Source: Dyella_B sp966430775 (lineage in GTDB: Bacteria > Pseudomonadota > Gammaproteobacteria > Xanthomonadales > Rhodanobacteraceae). From it: DNA of 41,215 bases. How positions within the stretch are numbered: the first letter of the stretch is position 1; the number at the start of each line of letters is the position of its first letter. Made by a program: the position numbers and the translations under genes. Positions 8,949 to 16,254 of this stretch are shown here, piece by piece. The DNA lies in NCBI GenBank assembly GCA_966430775.1, contig CBJMMB010000016.1, forward strand, positions 1-41,215. The letters are read 5' to 3'. The notes beneath the pieces are model-generated. The model was not told the DNA's origin, searched no databases, and worked only from the letters and a program-made list of their open reading frames with translations.

Positions 8949-9248
8949 CTAGCCGTTTTGTTGTTCCAGCCGCATGTTGACGCGCTCGCGCAATTCCTTG
9001 CCCGGCTTGAAGTGCGGAACATGCTTGCCCGGCAGGGCCACCGCTTCGCCGGTCTTGGGATTGCGGCCCATGCGCGGCGGACGGTAATGCAAGGCGAAGC
9101 TGCCAAAGCCGCGGATTTCGATGCGCTCGCCGCCGGCCAACGCCTGGCTCATCTGTTCGATGACGTTCTTCACCGCCAACTCGACGTCGCTGAACGCAAG
9201 ATGGGTCTGGCGCCTGGCCAGCGCCTCAATCAGCTCGGATTTGGTCAT
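8949..9248 (-). CDS. ihfB: Integration host factor subunit beta
   Basis: 99 residues from an ATG at 9248. It is an HU/IHF-fold nucleoid protein that bends DNA as a heterodimer with IHF-alpha. The opening MTKSELIEALA and the DNA-arm region GFGSFALHYRPPRMGRNPKTGE with GKELRERVN are diagnostic of IhfB. It follows rpsA by 64 bp on the same strand, the conserved rpsA-ihfB arrangement of gammaproteobacteria. The longer open frame to 9419 overlaps rpsA and is not used. Confidence 0.96.
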   Translation of the reverse strand: MTKSELIEALARRQTHLAFSDVELAVKNVIEQMSQALAGGERIEIRGFGSFALHYRPPRMGRNPKTGEAVALPGKHVPHFKPGKELRERVNMRLEQQNG

Positions 9249-9280
9249 GGGTCCCCAATGTCCGTGACGTGGAACGAATC

Positions 9281-9301
9281 GGGGCGGCGCAACACCGCCC
9301 C
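9281..9301 (-). other. GC hairpin between rpsA and ihfB
   Basis: A perfect 7-bp stem (GGGGCGG / CCGCCCC) with a 7-nt loop lies 11 nt after the rpsA stop. No T-tract follows, so it is more likely a 3'-end stabiliser, processing site or partial attenuator than a full terminator. Confidence 0.4.
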
Positions 9302-9312
9302 GATGCAGGCAC

Positions 9313-10989
9313 TTATCGATCGGCCTTGTTGAGCTGCTCCTTGAGCAGCGCACCAAGCGTGGTCGTACCACCCGACGCGGACGAATATTCGGCCATGGCG
9401 TCTTGCAGCTCTTCCTCATCCTTGGCGCGGATCGACAGCGACAGCTGACGGCCCTTGCGATCCATACCGGTGAACTTCGCTTCCACCTTGTCGCCCACCT
9501 TCAGATGCTGCGTGGCATCGTCGATGCGCTCCTTGGCGATGTCGCTGGCGCGCAGATAGCCTTCCACGCCTTCGCCCAGATCGATCACCGCGCCCTTGGC
9601 GTCCACTTCCTTCACCGTGCCGGTGACGATCGCGCCACGCGGATGGACGGCCATGAAGTGACCGAACGGATCCTGCTCCATCTGCTTGATGCCGAGCGAG
9701 ATGCGCTCGCGCTCCGGATCCACCGCCAGCACCACGGCTTCGATCTCGTCGCCCTTCTTGAAGTTGCGCACGAGGTCTTCGCCGGAGGCCTGCCAGGAGA
9801 TGTCGGACAGGTGCACCAGGCCGTCGATGCCGCCGTCCAGGCCGATGAAGATGCCGAAGTCGGTGATCGACTTGATCTGGCCGGACACCTTGTCGTTCTT
9901 CTTGTGCGTGGCGGCGAAGGCTTCCCACGGGTTGGCGCGGGTCTGCTTGATGCCCAGCGAGATGCGGCGACGCTCTTCATCCACGTCCAGCACCATCACT
10001 TCGGTCTCGTCGCCGACCTGCACTACCTTGGCCGGATTGACGTTCTTGTTGGTCCAATCCATTTCGGACACGTGCACCAGGCCTTCCACGCCCGGCTCGA
10101 TCTCGACGAAGCAGCCGTAATCGGTGACGTTGGAGACCTTGCCGAACAGGCGGCTGCCGACCGGGTAGCGGCGGGCGATGGCGACCCACGGGTCGTCGCC
10201 CAGCTGCTTGAGGCCCAGCGACACGCGGTTGCGCTCGCGGTCGTACTTCAGCACGCGCACGTCGAGCTCGTCGCCGACGTTGACCACTTCGGACGGATGA
10301 CGCACGCGCTTCCACGCCATGTCGGTGATGTGCAGCAGGCCGTCGATGCCGCCCAGGTCCACGAACGCGCCGTAGTCGGTGAGGTTCTTGACCGTGCCCT
10401 TCACCACCGCGCCTTCGGTCAGGCGTTCCAGCAGCTTCTCGCGCTCCTCGGAGAACTCGGTCTCGACGACGGCGCGGCGGCTGACCACCACGTTGTTGCG
10501 CTTGCGGTCCAGCTTGATGATCTTGAATTCGAGATCCTTGCCTTCCAGGTACACCGGATCGCGCACCGGACGCACGTCGACCAGCGAGCCCGGCAGGAAC
10601 GCGCGGACGTCCTTGATGTCGACGGTGAAGCCGCCCTTGACCTTGCCGGAGATCTTGCCGGTGATGGTCTCTTCCTTGTCGAAGGCCTGCTCGAGGTCGT
10701 CCCATACCATGGAACGCTTGGCCTTCTCACGGGAGAGCTTGGTCTCGCCGAAGCCGTCTTCCAGTGCGTCGAGGGCTACCTTCACCTCGTCGCCCACGCT
10801 TACTTCCAACTCGCCGTTCTCGCTCTTGAACTGCTCGATCGGAACGATGCCTTCGCTCTTGAGGCCAGCGTTGATCACGACGACGTCGTTGCGGATTTCG
10901 ACAACGATGCCGGTGACGATGGCACCCGGCTTCAGCTTGGAGATGGCCTGTTGGCTCTGTTCAAACAGCTCGGCAAAACTTTCAGTCAT
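9313..10989 (-). CDS. rpsA: 30S ribosomal protein S1
   Basis: 558 residues from the ATG at 10989, essentially the E. coli length. It contains six S1 RNA-binding domains; the repeated signatures are visible as VKNLTDYGAFVDLGGIDGLLH, VSNVTDYGCFVEIEPGVEGLV, IKSITDFGIFIGLDGGIDGLV and VDAKGAVIDLGEGVEGY, each followed by an ERERISLG-like strand. It binds mRNA leaders and initiates translation on the 30S subunit. The 163-bp space to cmk probably holds an rpsA promoter and leader, since S1 usually represses its own translation. The longer frame up to 11127 lacks homology at its N-terminus. Confidence 0.97.
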   Translation of the reverse strand: MTESFAELFEQSQQAISKLKPGAIVTGIVVEIRNDVVVINAGLKSEGIVPIEQFKSENGELEVSVGDEVKVALDALEDGFGETKLSREKAKRSMVWDDLEQAFDKEETITGKISGKVKGGFTVDIKDVRAFLPGSLVDVRPVRDPVYLEGKDLEFKIIKLDRKRNNVVVSRRAVVETEFSEEREKLLERLTEGAVVKGTVKNLTDYGAFVDLGGIDGLLHITDMAWKRVRHPSEVVNVGDELDVRVLKYDRERNRVSLGLKQLGDDPWVAIARRYPVGSRLFGKVSNVTDYGCFVEIEPGVEGLVHVSEMDWTNKNVNPAKVVQVGDETEVMVLDVDEERRRISLGIKQTRANPWEAFAATHKKNDKVSGQIKSITDFGIFIGLDGGIDGLVHLSDISWQASGEDLVRNFKKGDEIEAVVLAVDPERERISLGIKQMEQDPFGHFMAVHPRGAIVTGTVKEVDAKGAVIDLGEGVEGYLRASDIAKERIDDATQHLKVGDKVEAKFTGMDRKGRQLSLSIRAKDEEELQDAMAEYSSASGGTTTLGALLKEQLNKADR

Positions 10990-11107
10990 GTTGATTCCAG
11001 AAATAAGAAAAGGCCCTTGACCCAATGCGCGCGGTTGAATGATTGCGCTTGGGGCAGGCCCGCCGGTTGTGGGTGTGTCGGGACGGAAGCCCTTGCACCG
11101 TTGACCC

Positions 11108-11131
11108 AAAACTTCATGCCGCGACATGAAG
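11108..11131 (-). terminator. Terminator-like hairpin after cmk
   Basis: The minus strand carries CTTCATG / CATGAAG (7 bp, 6-nt loop) followed by TTTT, 22 nt past the cmk stop. The T-run is short, so it may only partly uncouple cmk from rpsA transcription. Confidence 0.4.
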
Positions 11132-11152
11132 CACCAAAGCCGCCGGAACCCT

Positions 11153-11833
11153 TTACGGTTTCACGACGGCCAGAACTTTAGCGACCACATCCTCGATTCC
11201 CATGCCGGTGGTATCGACCAGCACTGCATCGGCGGCGGGCTTGAGCGGCGCGACGGTTCGCGATGCATCACGGGCGTCGCGCGCTTCAATTTCGCTCTGA
11301 AGGGACGAGAGTGTAACGCTCAGCCCCTTTTCCTTCAACTGCTTATAACGTCTTTTCGCCCTTTCGGCGGCGCTCGCGGTCAGGAACACCTTGTAGGGCG
11401 CATCGGGAAAGATCACCGTGCCCATGTCACGTCCGTCCGCCACCAGGCCCGGCGCTTTGCGAAAACTCAGCTGCAGCTCGACCAGCGCCTTGCGCACCGA
11501 CGGGATCGAGGCAATGGCGGAGGCCGCGGCGCCCGCCGTCTCGGTGCGCAGCTCGTCCGTGGCATCGTGCCCATTGACGAGGACGCGCGTTTCGCCATCA
11601 TGTGGCGCCGCACGAAACTGGATCCTGGTGGTCTCGGCGCAGCGGGTTATGGCCTCGGCGTCGGAGAGATCCAGGTCGGCCGCCCCGGCGGCATAGCCGA
11701 CCGCCCGATACAGCGCCCCGGAATCGAGCAAGCGCCAGCCCAGGTGGTCCGCCACCAGCCGGCTGATCGTGCCTTTGCCTGAGCCGGATGGACCGTCGAT
11801 GGTGAGTACGGGCACGGGCTTGCGGCTTGGCAT
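11153..11833 (-). CDS. cmk: Cytidylate kinase
   Basis: About 226 residues. It phosphorylates CMP and dCMP to the diphosphates using ATP in the cytoplasm. The P-loop GPSGSGKGT is near the N-terminus, then LLDSGALYRAVGYAA, VADGRDMGTVIFPDA and the lid region RAKRRYKQL, all typical of bacterial Cmk. The start at 11833 is preferred because AGGAG sits 5 nt upstream; the ATG at 11851 has no comparable site. Cmk-rpsA-ihfB is a conserved gammaproteobacterial order. Confidence 0.96.
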   Translation of the reverse strand: MPSRKPVPVLTIDGPSGSGKGTISRLVADHLGWRLLDSGALYRAVGYAAGAADLDLSDAEAITRCAETTRIQFRAAPHDGETRVLVNGHDATDELRTETAGAAASAIASIPSVRKALVELQLSFRKAPGLVADGRDMGTVIFPDAPYKVFLTASAAERAKRRYKQLKEKGLSVTLSSLQSEIEARDARDASRTVAPLKPAADAVLVDTTGMGIEDVVAKVLAVVKP

Positions 11834-11894
11834 GGACGCTCCTGATGGCACGGGAAGTGCTTAGCTTAGCGTGTTTTAAGGGGGTTCCCAGCCA

Positions 11895-12203
11895 ATGCTC
11901 AACCGTTCCACTTCGACCGCATCCGGTTATCCGCCGCCTTCCGTGAACGACCTTCACCACCAGTTCCACCAGGCCGCCGACGAGCTTCGGCATCTGAAGA
12001 ATCGGCCCGACAACGACACCCTGCTGATGCTCTACGGGCTCTACAAGCAGGCGCTGGAAGGCGACGTGCACGGTTGCCAGCCCACCAGCTTCTTCGACTT
12101 CATCGGCACCGCCAAACAGGAAGCGTGGGGGCGCCTGAAGGGCATGTCGCAGGACGAGGCGATGCGCCAGTACGTCACCCTGGTACAACAATTGCTGCCC
12201 TGA
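11895..12203 (+). CDS. Acyl-CoA-binding protein
   Basis: A 102-residue ACBP-fold protein: a four-helix bundle that binds long-chain acyl-CoA in the cytosol. Conserved elements are LMLYGLYKQALEGDV (the tyrosine and lysine contact CoA), DFIGTAKQEAWGRLKGMS and AMRQYVTLV. It has about 15 extra residues before the family core. It lies 84 bp upstream of fadH on the same strand, which links it to fatty acid breakdown. ACBP is widespread in eukaryotes but patchy in bacteria. Confidence 0.92.
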   Translation: MLNRSTSTASGYPPPSVNDLHHQFHQAADELRHLKNRPDNDTLLMLYGLYKQALEGDVHGCQPTSFFDFIGTAKQEAWGRLKGMSQDEAMRQYVTLVQQLLP

Positions 12204-12265
12204 TCGGGCACCTGCCGCGGCGCGGCCACTTGCGCCCTTCGTGACGGGGCTGCATATTCATACGA

Positions 12266-12277
12266 TCGTTTGAACGA
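12266..12277. promoter_or_regulatory. Candidate operator in front of fadH
   Basis: A short inverted repeat TCGTT-TG-AACGA, extendable with mismatches to GATCGTT ... AACGACGGTC, ends 10 bp before the fadH ATG. A possible -10 (TACGAT) lies just upstream. Fatty-acid-responsive repressors often bind such sites, but the match to a named operator is not secure. Confidence 0.35.
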
Positions 12278-12287
12278 CGGTCGATGC

Positions 12288-14309
12288 ATGAACTACCCCA
12301 ACCTGTTCGCCCCGCTCGAGCTGGGCCACGTCACCTTGCCCAACCGCATCCTGATGGGTTCGATGCATACCGGGCTGGAGGACAAGGCCGCCGATTTCGA
12401 CAAGCTCGCCGCCTATTTCGCCGAACGCGCACGCGGCGGTGTGGGCCTGATGGTGACCGGCGGCATTGCGCCGAGCATCCAGGGCTGGCTCAAGCCCTTC
12501 GGCGGACGCATGAGTTTGCCCTGGCACACGCCGCGGCATCGCAAGATCACCCGGGCGGTGCATGCCGAAGGCGGACGCATCTGCATGCAGATCCTGCACG
12601 CGGGGCGCTACGGCTATCACCCGCTGTCGGTGGCGCCCTCGCCCATCCAGTCGCCGATCACGCCGTTCAAGCCGCGCGCCCTCAGCGCGCGCGGTGTCGA
12701 GCGCACCATCCGGGATTTCGTCCGTTGCGCCCAGCTCGCGCGCGAAGCCGGCTATGACGGCGTGGAAGTGATGGGTTCGGAAGGCTATCTGATCAACCAG
12801 TTCATCGCCGCGCGCACCAATCAACGCAACGATGCGTGGGGCGGCGATACCGCGCGGCGTATGCGTTTTCCGATCGAAATCGTGCGGCGCATGCGCGAAG
12901 CCGTCGGCAAGGACTTCATCATCATCTATCGCCTTTCCATGCTCGACCTGGTCGAGGGCGGGCAAGCCTGGCAGGACATCGTGGCGCTCGCCAAAGGCAT
13001 CGAAGCCGCAGGCGCCAGCATCATCAACACCGGCATCGGCTGGCACGAAGCGCGCGTGCCGACCATCGTCACCAGCGTGCCGCGCGCGGGCTTCAGCTGG
13101 GTGACGAAAAAGCTCAAGGGTGAAGTGGCGATTCCGCTGATTACCACCAACCGCATCAATATGCCCGATGTCGCCGAACGGATACTCGCCAGCGGCGAAG
13201 CAGACATGGTGTCGATGGCGCGTCCACTATTGGCCGATCCGGAGTGGGCGATCAAGGCCAAGGCGGGACGCAGCGAACGCATCAACACCTGCATCGCCTG
13301 CAACCAGGCGTGTCTCGATCACGTGTTTCTCAACCAGCGCGCGAGTTGCATGGTCAATCCGCGCGCCTGTTTCGAAACCGAGTTGCGCATCCTGCCAACC
13401 GCCACGCGCAAACGCATGGCCGTCATCGGTGCGGGCCCGGCCGGCATGTCTTGCGCCGCCACGCTCGCGGAACGTGGGCACGACGTCACGCTGATCGAAA
13501 GCGCCAGCGAGATCGGCGGCCAGTTCAACTACGCCAAGCGCATCCCGGGCAAGGAAGAATTCCACGAGACGCTGCGCTATTTCACGCACCGCCTGGGCGA
13601 TGCCGGCGTGCGCGTGCAGTTGGGACAGACCGCAGATGTGGATTCGCTCACGGCAGCAAACTACGACCACGTCATCGTCGCCACTGGCATCAAGCCGCGC
13701 CAGGTACGTTTTCCCGGCAGCGATGATCCGCGCGTGCTGAGCTATCTCGACGTGCTGGCGCGCAACCACGCCGTCGGCGCGCGCGTGGCGATCATCGGCG
13801 CCGGCGGCATCGGTTTCGACGTGGCCGAATTCCTCGTCGAACATGCGCCCTCTCCCACCACCGACGTCGCGCGCTGGACGCGCGAATGGGGCGTGGACAT
13901 GCAACTCGAGCAACCCGGCGGCTTGCGATCCCCGCAACCGGAGCCGGCGGCGCGACAGGTCTGGCTGCTGCAGCGAACCGCGGGCCGCCCCGGCGCTCGC
14001 CTCAACAAGACCACTGGCTGGGTTCATCGCGCGACCCTGAAAAATAAGCGGGTGACGATGCTTGGCGGCGTCAGCTACGACCGTTTCGACGACCAAGGCC
14101 TGCACATCACCATCGATGGCCAGGCCCAGGTGCTACCCGTCGACAACGTGGTGATCTGCGCCGGACAGGAACCCCACCGCAACCTGGCCGATGCGCTCAA
14201 GGAACACGGCCACCCCAGCGTGCACGTGATCGGCGGCGCGGACGTCGCCGCCGAGCTAGATGCGAAGCGGGCCATCGCCCAGGGCACGCGACTTGCGGCG
14301 GCGCTTTAG
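12288..14309 (+). CDS. fadH: NADPH-dependent 2,4-dienoyl-CoA reductase
   Basis: 673 residues. It reduces 2,4-dienoyl-CoA during beta-oxidation of unsaturated fatty acids. The N-terminal FMN TIM barrel begins NYPNLFAPLELGHVTLPNR and has GSMHTGLED, GYLINQFIAARTNQR and GIGWHEARVPT, the last with the catalytic histidine region. The [4Fe-4S] cysteines follow in CIACNQACLDHVFLNQRASC. The C-terminal half carries two dinucleotide folds (GAGPAGMSCAATLAERG and GAGGIGFDVAEFLVEH). The ATG at 12288 matches the usual FadH N-terminus. The gene ends in a hairpin overlapping its own stop codon. Confidence 0.95.
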   Translation: MNYPNLFAPLELGHVTLPNRILMGSMHTGLEDKAADFDKLAAYFAERARGGVGLMVTGGIAPSIQGWLKPFGGRMSLPWHTPRHRKITRAVHAEGGRICMQILHAGRYGYHPLSVAPSPIQSPITPFKPRALSARGVERTIRDFVRCAQLAREAGYDGVEVMGSEGYLINQFIAARTNQRNDAWGGDTARRMRFPIEIVRRMREAVGKDFIIIYRLSMLDLVEGGQAWQDIVALAKGIEAAGASIINTGIGWHEARVPTIVTSVPRAGFSWVTKKLKGEVAIPLITTNRINMPDVAERILASGEADMVSMARPLLADPEWAIKAKAGRSERINTCIACNQACLDHVFLNQRASCMVNPRACFETELRILPTATRKRMAVIGAGPAGMSCAATLAERGHDVTLIESASEIGGQFNYAKRIPGKEEFHETLRYFTHRLGDAGVRVQLGQTADVDSLTAANYDHVIVATGIKPRQVRFPGSDDPRVLSYLDVLARNHAVGARVAIIGAGGIGFDVAEFLVEHAPSPTTDVARWTREWGVDMQLEQPGGLRSPQPEPAARQVWLLQRTAGRPGARLNKTTGWVHRATLKNKRVTMLGGVSYDRFDDQGLHITIDGQAQVLPVDNVVICAGQEPHRNLADALKEHGHPSVHVIGGADVAAELDAKRAIAQGTRLAAAL

Positions 14310-14318
14310 CAAAGCGCC
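14300..14318 (+). terminator. Hairpin overlapping the fadH stop codon
   Basis: A perfect 8-bp stem GGCGCTTT / AAAGCGCC with loop AGC; the TAG stop of fadH spans the stem-loop junction. A CTTTT follows 9 nt later, so termination may be weak. It may mainly protect the 3' end. Confidence 0.5.
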
Positions 14319-14350
14319 GTAACGTCTTTTCGGGGAAGAAGAAAAGGAAG

Positions 14351-14428
14351 CGCCCCGCCAGCGATGCGTCGGTAGTGGCTCTGGGGAGGGAGGCCGAAAT
14401 ACCGCGGGGGTAGCATCGCTGCGGGGCG
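14351..14428. other. Long nested inverted repeat between fadH and the LysR gene
   Basis: CGCCCCGC-c-AGCGATGC (14351-14367) pairs fully with GCATCGCTGCGGGGCG (14413-14428), giving 16 bp with one bulged base. Inside, CGGTA / TACCG and GGC / GCC stack further, leaving a purine-rich apical loop with GGGGAGGGAG. No T-run follows, so it is not a plain terminator. It may be a structured leader or regulatory RNA element, or a decayed dispersed repeat. Confidence 0.6.
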
Positions 14429-14502
14429 AGGTCTGCGCCACTCGGGGGGAGGGGGTCAGTAGCGCGACAGGGAAGATATTATGATCGACCCGATACAGAA
14501 TC

Positions 14503-14532
14503 AAATATATATTTAGACCCGTATTTATACGG
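14503..14532 (+). promoter_or_regulatory. AT-rich palindromes in the LysR-gene promoter region
   Basis: Two palindromes stand out in an otherwise GC-rich sequence: AAATATATATTT (14503-14514) and CCGTAT-TT-ATACGG (14519-14532), ending 9 bp before the LysR-gene ATG. They are plausible operator and promoter elements, for instance for autoregulation, but no consensus -35/-10 pair can be assigned. Confidence 0.45.
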
Positions 14533-14541
14533 AATCGCTAT

Positions 14542-15453
14542 ATGTTTGACTTCCGCCAGCTGCGCTACTTCATCGCGGTCGCCGAGGAGCTGAGCTTCAC
14601 GCGCGCCGCGCAGCGCCTGCATCTTTCGCAGCCGCCGCTTTCCCAGCAGATCCAGGCGCTGGAGCAGGACCTGGGGGTGCGGCTGCTGGAGCGCGACAAG
14701 CGCAACGTCACCCTTACCGCGCCGGGGCGGCTGTTTCTCGACCAGGCCCGGCAGATCCTGGCGATGGCCGACGAGGCGCGCACCCAGGTCGCCGAAGCCG
14801 CCGCGGGCTTCAGCGGACACCTCAAGCTCGCCTACACCGTCTCGGTATCCTTCCATCCCGCCCTGCCGCAGACGCTGCTGCGGCTCGGCCAGAACGCGCC
14901 CAACGTGCGCGTGTGGCTGAGCGAGATGTACAGCGAGCCGCAGTTCTCGGCGATCCGCAACGGCCAGATCGATGTGGGTTTCGTACGCGACGTGCCCACG
15001 CACGAGGACGACGCCCGCGCGCTGCGCATCGATGTGATCGACCGCGAACCCCTGGTGCTCGCCCTGCCCTCCGGCCACCGCCTGGCGGGCCGCCAACGCG
15101 TGGAGCTGAGCGAGGTGGCCGGCGATCCCTTCGTGGTGCAGCCGCGCGAACTGGCGGCCACGCTGTACGACCGGGTGGTGCGCCTGGCGGCCAAGGCCGG
15201 CTTCCATCCGGTGATCCGCCAACACGCCCAGCAGATCAATGGCCTGCTGGCGCTGGTCGCCGCCGGCATCGGCATGGCGCTGGTGCCGGCCAGCATGCAG
15301 GTGGTGAAGCTGGCCGGCGTAAGCTATGTACCCCTCGGCGATCCGGACGCCTATCTGCTGCTGGCGGTGGCCAGCCAGGTCGACAGCGCCTCGCCGGTGG
15401 TGCAGCAGTTTCTGGAAACCGTCAACCAGGCCAAGGCGGCCTTGGGCTTGTGA
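14542..15453 (+). CDS. LysR-family transcriptional regulator
   Basis: 303 residues. The winged HTH at 1-60 (FDFRQLRYFIAVAEELSFTRAAQRLHLSQPPLSQQIQALE) is followed by the effector-binding domain with two Rossmann-like lobes. The fold and the HTH wording resemble the BenM/CatM/CbnR branch. No divergently transcribed target is next to it, which is unusual for this family; the neighbours are fadH upstream and rpmJ downstream on the same strand. The effector is unknown. Confidence 0.9.
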   Translation: MFDFRQLRYFIAVAEELSFTRAAQRLHLSQPPLSQQIQALEQDLGVRLLERDKRNVTLTAPGRLFLDQARQILAMADEARTQVAEAAAGFSGHLKLAYTVSVSFHPALPQTLLRLGQNAPNVRVWLSEMYSEPQFSAIRNGQIDVGFVRDVPTHEDDARALRIDVIDREPLVLALPSGHRLAGRQRVELSEVAGDPFVVQPRELAATLYDRVVRLAAKAGFHPVIRQHAQQINGLLALVAAGIGMALVPASMQVVKLAGVSYVPLGDPDAYLLLAVASQVDSASPVVQQFLETVNQAKAALGL

Positions 15454-15476
15454 CAAGTCATTCAAATCGTTATACT
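15448..15476 (+). promoter_or_regulatory. Sigma-70-type promoter of rpmJ
   Basis: TTGTGA (15448-15453) and TATACT (15471-15476) are separated by exactly 17 bp and lie about 40 bp before the rpmJ start. The -35 overlaps the last codons and stop of the LysR gene. Confidence 0.7.
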
Positions 15477-15516
15477 TGCGCGCTTTCTTCGTTTCATTTC
15501 GTTCCAGGAGCCTGCC

Positions 15517-15642
15517 GTGAAGGTGCTTTCCTCTTTGAAGTCCGCCAAGCAGCGGCACCGCGACTGCAAGGTTGTGCGCCGCCGCGGCAAAGTGTTCGTG
15601 ATCTGCAAGAGCAACCCGCGTTTCAAGGCGCGTCAGCGTTGA
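15517..15642 (+). CDS. rpmJ: 50S ribosomal protein L36, type B (YkgO-like, 41 residues)
   Basis: A 41-residue protein starting MKVLSSLKSAKQRHRDCKVV and ending SNPRFKARQR. The length and the loss of the paired zinc cysteines mark the type-B (C-minus) L36 form rather than the 38-residue zinc form; only isolated cysteines remain. The start is a GTG with AGGAG 6 nt upstream. It is transcribed alone, with its own promoter and a strong terminator. In E. coli the paralogue YkgO is induced under zinc limitation; here this may be the only L36 gene, which cannot be judged from one window. Confidence 0.95.
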   Translation: MKVLSSLKSAKQRHRDCKVVRRRGKVFVICKSNPRFKARQR

Positions 15643-15670
15643 TCTAGCTGGGCCATGAGCCGATAAAAAA

Positions 15671-15693
15671 GCCGCTGCGAAGCGGCTTTTTTT
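15671..15693 (+). terminator. Intrinsic terminator of rpmJ
   Basis: GCCGCT-GCGA-AGCGGC followed by seven T residues and preceded by an A-run, 28 nt after the rpmJ stop. A textbook rho-independent terminator, potentially bidirectional with greA ending nearby. Confidence 0.92.
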
Positions 15694-15726
15694 GTGTTTG
15701 CGTTTTTGGGTTTACGGCCAGGCTGG

Positions 15727-15763
15727 CCCCTCACCCCGGCCCTCTCCCCGAAGGGGGAGAGGG
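15727..15763. repeat. Dispersed palindromic repeat (CCCTCACCCC family)
   Basis: CCCCTCACCCCGGCCCTCTC-type sequence containing a 10-bp stem CCCTCTCCCC / GGGGAGAGGG. The same word occurs as part of the larger inverted element at 28131-28255. It lies between the converging rpmJ and greA genes, and such repeats are common in xanthomonad intergenic DNA. Confidence 0.6.
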
Positions 15764-15777
15764 AGCAAAGGCGCGCA

Positions 15778-16254
15778 TCACTCGTAGCTGACGCCGGTGA
15801 TCTCGTAGCGCTTCACGCCGTTGGGCGCGCGGAACTCGAAGCTTTCGCCCTCGCTCTTGCCGATCAGCGCACGCGCGATCGGCGAGGACACCGCGATCAA
15901 GGCCTGCTTGATGTCCGCTTCCAGGTCGCCGACGATCTGGTACTTCACCGCTTCGCCGCTTTCTTCGTCTTCCAGTTCCACGATCGCGCCGAACACGATC
16001 TTGCTGCCCGGCTTCAGGCGCGACACATCGATCACTTCGGCGGTGGACAGCGCCGCTTCCAGCTCGTTGATGCGCCCTTCGATAAAGCTCTGCTGCTCAC
16101 GCGCCGCGTGATATTCGGCATTTTCCTTCAGGTCGCCGTGCGCGCGTGCTTCAGCGATCGCGGCGATGATCTTCGGACGCTCGACCGATTTCAGACGCTC
16201 CAGCTCGCCACGCAGACGTTCGGAACCGGCCTTGGTAATGGGTGCGCGGCTCAT
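15778..16254 (-). CDS. greA: Transcription elongation factor GreA
   Basis: 158 residues. It rescues backtracked RNA polymerase by stimulating transcript cleavage. The N-terminal antiparallel coiled coil carries the acidic tip in ARAHGDLKENAEYHAAREQQ, and the C-terminal FKBP-like domain contains SPIARALIGKSEGE, both diagnostic. The ATG overlaps the carB stop by 4 bp (ATGA), so it is the third gene of a carA-carB-greA operon. Confidence 0.97.
   Translation of the reverse strand: MSRAPITKAGSERLRGELERLKSVERPKIIAAIAEARAHGDLKENAEYHAAREQQSFIEGRINELEAALSTAEVIDVSRLKPGSKIVFGAIVELEDEESGEAVKYQIVGDLEADIKQALIAVSSPIARALIGKSEGESFEFRAPNGVKRYEITGVSYE

Noticed and set aside
9403..11181. 592-codon open frame opposite rpsA
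   Set aside because: Its sequence is a low-complexity His/Val/Asp/Leu shadow of the S1 repeats; the minus strand carries six S1 domains.
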